A stretch of DNA of 64,000 bases, taken from Gammaproteobacteria bacterium (GTDB lineage Bacteria > Pseudomonadota > Gammaproteobacteria > SZUA-140). This document shows positions 62,270-64,000 of the stretch, one piece after another. The notes below the pieces were generated by a model. It was not told the DNA's origin. It worked only from the letters and a program-made list of their open reading frames with translations, and ran no database searches. A program made the translations under genes and the position numbers. The stretch covers positions 1,364,001-1,428,000 of the forward strand of contig JADJWH010000001.1 of NCBI GenBank assembly GCA_016716465.1. The letters run 5' to 3'. The number at the start of each line of letters is the position of its first letter. Within the stretch, counting starts at the first letter, position 1.

Positions 62270-63622
62270 TCAGATCACACCCTGCGCCAGCATGGCGTCC
62301 GCGACCTTGACGAAGCCGGTGATATTCGCGCCATCGACATAACTGATGCCACCGTCCGGGCGCCGGCCGTACTGCAGGCAGGCGGCGTGGATGCCGTGCA
62401 TGATCTCCCGCAGTCGCGCGTCCACCTCCTCCCGCTGCCAGGACAGGCGCATGGCGTTCTGGCTCATTTCCAGGCCGGAGGTGGCGACGCCGCCGGCATT
62501 GCTGGCCTTGCCCGGCGCGAACAGCACGCCGGCGTGCTCGAAAACCCTCACCGCCGCCGCCGTGACGGGCATGTTCGCGCCCTCGACGACGCATGCGACG
62601 CCATTGCCGACCAGGGTGCGGGCATCATCCTCATCCAGTTCGTTCTGCGTCGCGCAGGGCATGGCCACATCCGCCGGGATGGCCCAGGGCCGCACGCCGG
62701 GCAGGAACCGGGCGCCGACACGCCGGGCATAATCGCTCACCCGGCCGTAGTGATGGTTCTTCACGTCCATCAGTTCTGCCAGCTTCTCCGGCGTGAAGCC
62801 GGACTCGTCCAGCACTGTGCCGCCGGAATCGGACACCGTGATCACGCGGGCGCCCAGGTTGATGGCTTTCTCCACGGCGTACTGCGCCACGTTACCGGAG
62901 CCCGAGACGGCGACGCGCAGGCCCTGCAGGGTACGTCCGGCGTGCCCGAGCATCTCCTCGGCGAAGTAGACGGCACCGTAGCCGGTGGCCTCCGGGCGGA
63001 TCAGCGAACCGCCGAAGGACAGCCCCTTGCCGGTGAAGACGCAATCGGCGCGATTCGACAGCTTCTTCATCATGCCGGACATATAGCCGATTTCACGCCG
63101 CCCCACGCCGATGTCGCCGGCGGGGACATCGGTATCGGCGCCGACGTGGCGGAACAGCTCGCCGACGAAGGCCTGACAGAAACGCATAATCTCGCCAGGG
63201 CTGCGATCCTTGGGATCGAAATCCGAGCCGCCCTTGCCGCCGCCCATGGGCAGCGTGGTCAACGCGTTCTTGAAGGTCTGCTCGAAAGCGAGGAACTTGA
63301 GGATGGACAGGTTCACCGACGGGTGAAAACGCAGGCCGCCCTTGTAGGGACCGATGGCGGAACTGTGCTGGATGCGGTAGCCGCGGTTGACCTTGACCTC
63401 GCCCTGGTCGTCCACCCAGGCGACGCGGAACATGATGATGCGCTCGGGCTCGATCAGGCGATCGAGCAGGCCGTGCTCGGCATAGCGCGGATGCATCGAG
63501 ATGAATGGCCACAGGCTCTCCATCACCTCGGCCACCGCCTGCAGATATTCGGGCTGCCCCGATGCGCGCTCCGCCACGTACGCCATGAACTCCTGGAAAC
63601 TGGAATACTTCATCTCATTCAT
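62270..63622 (-). CDS. gdhA: NADP-specific glutamate dehydrogenase
   Basis: Makes glutamate from 2-oxoglutarate, ammonia and NADPH. The 450-residue hexameric-type enzyme has GPYKGGLRFHPSVN, the catalytic lysine in LPMGGGKGGSDFDP, and the Rossmann motif VSGSGNVAQYA. The GARVITVSDS following it suits NADP use. ATGs at 63622 and 63613 are both possible starts. A TATAAT on the minus strand is only 8 bp before the first. Confidence 0.96.
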   Translation of the reverse strand: MNEMKYSSFQEFMAYVAERASGQPEYLQAVAEVMESLWPFISMHPRYAEHGLLDRLIEPERIIMFRVAWVDDQGEVKVNRGYRIQHSSAIGPYKGGLRFHPSVNLSILKFLAFEQTFKNALTTLPMGGGKGGSDFDPKDRSPGEIMRFCQAFVGELFRHVGADTDVPAGDIGVGRREIGYMSGMMKKLSNRADCVFTGKGLSFGGSLIRPEATGYGAVYFAEEMLGHAGRTLQGLRVAVSGSGNVAQYAVEKAINLGARVITVSDSGGTVLDESGFTPEKLAELMDVKNHHYGRVSDYARRVGARFLPGVRPWAIPADVAMPCATQNELDEDDARTLVGNGVACVVEGANMPVTAAAVRVFEHAGVLFAPGKASNAGGVATSGLEMSQNAMRLSWQREEVDARLREIMHGIHAACLQYGRRPDGGISYVDGANITGFVKVADAMLAQGVI

Positions 63623-63629
63623 CCCGCGA

Positions 63630-63635
63630 ATTATA
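63630..63635 (-). promoter_or_regulatory. Possible -10 box of gdhA
   Basis: TATAAT on the minus strand ends 8 bp before the first gdhA ATG. If used, transcription would begin at or just before that ATG, giving a leaderless or very short leader. The -35 region (TTCGAT at 16 bp) is poor, so a promoter further upstream cannot be excluded. Confidence 0.3.
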
Positions 63636-63733
63636 AAGAATGCCTATTGTGATCGAATCCGCCGGCAAAAGGCGAGCGCAAGGGGTATCCCTTGGACCGG
63701 GGAAGAGTCGGTCTCTTTCAGCCTTTCTTTTCT

Positions 63734-64000
63734 TCAATGCTCCCGCGTCGCGAGGAATTCCACGTCCGGCCAGCGCTCCTGGGTCAGTTGGAGATTGACG
63801 CGGGTCGGCGCGATGTAGACCAGCGCGCCGCCGCTGTCGAAGGCGAGGTTGTCGTTGAGCTTGGTGCGGAACTCGGCGAGTTTCTTGTCGTCGGCGCAGC
63901 GCACCCAGCGCGCGGTGGCGACCTGCACGTTGTCGTAGCTGCACTCGACGTTGTATTCGTGTTTCAGGCGATGCGCGACGACGTCGAACTGCAGCACGCC
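63734..64000 (-). CDS. prfC: Peptide chain release factor 3, C-terminal fragment
   Basis: The last 88 codons of prfC; the gene runs off the right edge. The translation contains [33 protein letters not shown] and ends [15 protein letters not shown], matching the C-terminal domain of RF3, the GTPase that recycles RF1 and RF2. The GTPase domain is outside the window. A decayed copy of this 3' end lies 2.3 kb away at 61434-61595. Confidence 0.94.
   Translation of the reverse strand, partial: GVLQFDVVAHRLKHEYNVECSYDNVQVATARWVRCADDKKLAEFRTKLNDNLAFDSGGALVYIAPTRVNLQLTQERWPDVEFLATREH

Overview
The window is 64 kb of GC-rich chromosome from a gammaproteobacterium. The evidence is gene order as well as gene identity. 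It carries cysS divergent from a cyclophilin gene and lpxH, the truA-trpF-trpB-trpA-accD-folC-SPOR-cvpA-purF-metZ series, pcnB-folK-deoxynucleoside kinase-panB-panC, and lptG-lptF divergent from pepA-holC-valS. All are arrangements typical of that class. Within it, a Chromatiales-like, possibly chemolithoautotrophic organism is a guess from the carbon-metabolism genes and the periplasmic cytochrome. No 16S or other species marker is present.

Layout. 1-11.7 kb: start of leuC, folD, cysS, an exported cyclophilin, lpxH, hemH, htpG, phosphoglucomutase and ppsA. 11.7-16 kb: an unusual outer-membrane protein with a small periplasmic phosphate-binding-type protein, glycerate 2-kinase and metZ. 16.1-24.6 kb: a long minus-strand run from truA to purF (tryptophan, fatty acid, folate and purine genes) closed by a clear terminator. 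24.7-34.1 kb: carbonic anhydrase, a gnd-zwf-pgi operon, glgA and ppc. 34.1-38.9 kb: pantothenate, folate, deoxynucleoside kinase and poly(A) polymerase genes. 39.0-42.6 kb: tRNA-Glu followed by accessory-looking genes (a Lcl/DUF1566 protein, a Tat-exported metallophosphoesterase with a c-type cytochrome, a CarS-like membrane protein). 42.6-51.8 kb: a metallophosphoesterase, lptG/lptF, pepA, a tandem repeat array, holC, valS and a DUF2914 protein.

51.8-61.6 kb is the most variable part. An AT-rich island (about 52.35-56.35 kb) carries a four-gene minus-strand operon: a two-TM protein, an ABC-three-component (ABC-3C) C-terminal component, a middle component, and a zinc-hook SMC-like ATPase. This is a predicted conflict/antiphage system and the best candidate for little-described biology here. 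It is followed by a MocR-type regulator divergent from three small membrane-protein genes, then katG. GGGGACAGATTT-type palindromes lie at both ends of this stretch, and a decayed copy of the prfC 3' end sits at the right one. The window closes with a redoxin, gdhA and the end of prfC.

Metabolically, Pgm, GlgA, PpsA, Pgi, Zwf, Gnd and Ppc cover interconversion of glycogen, hexose phosphates, PEP and oxaloacetate plus NAD(P)H production. No 6-phosphogluconolactonase gene lies beside zwf and gnd.
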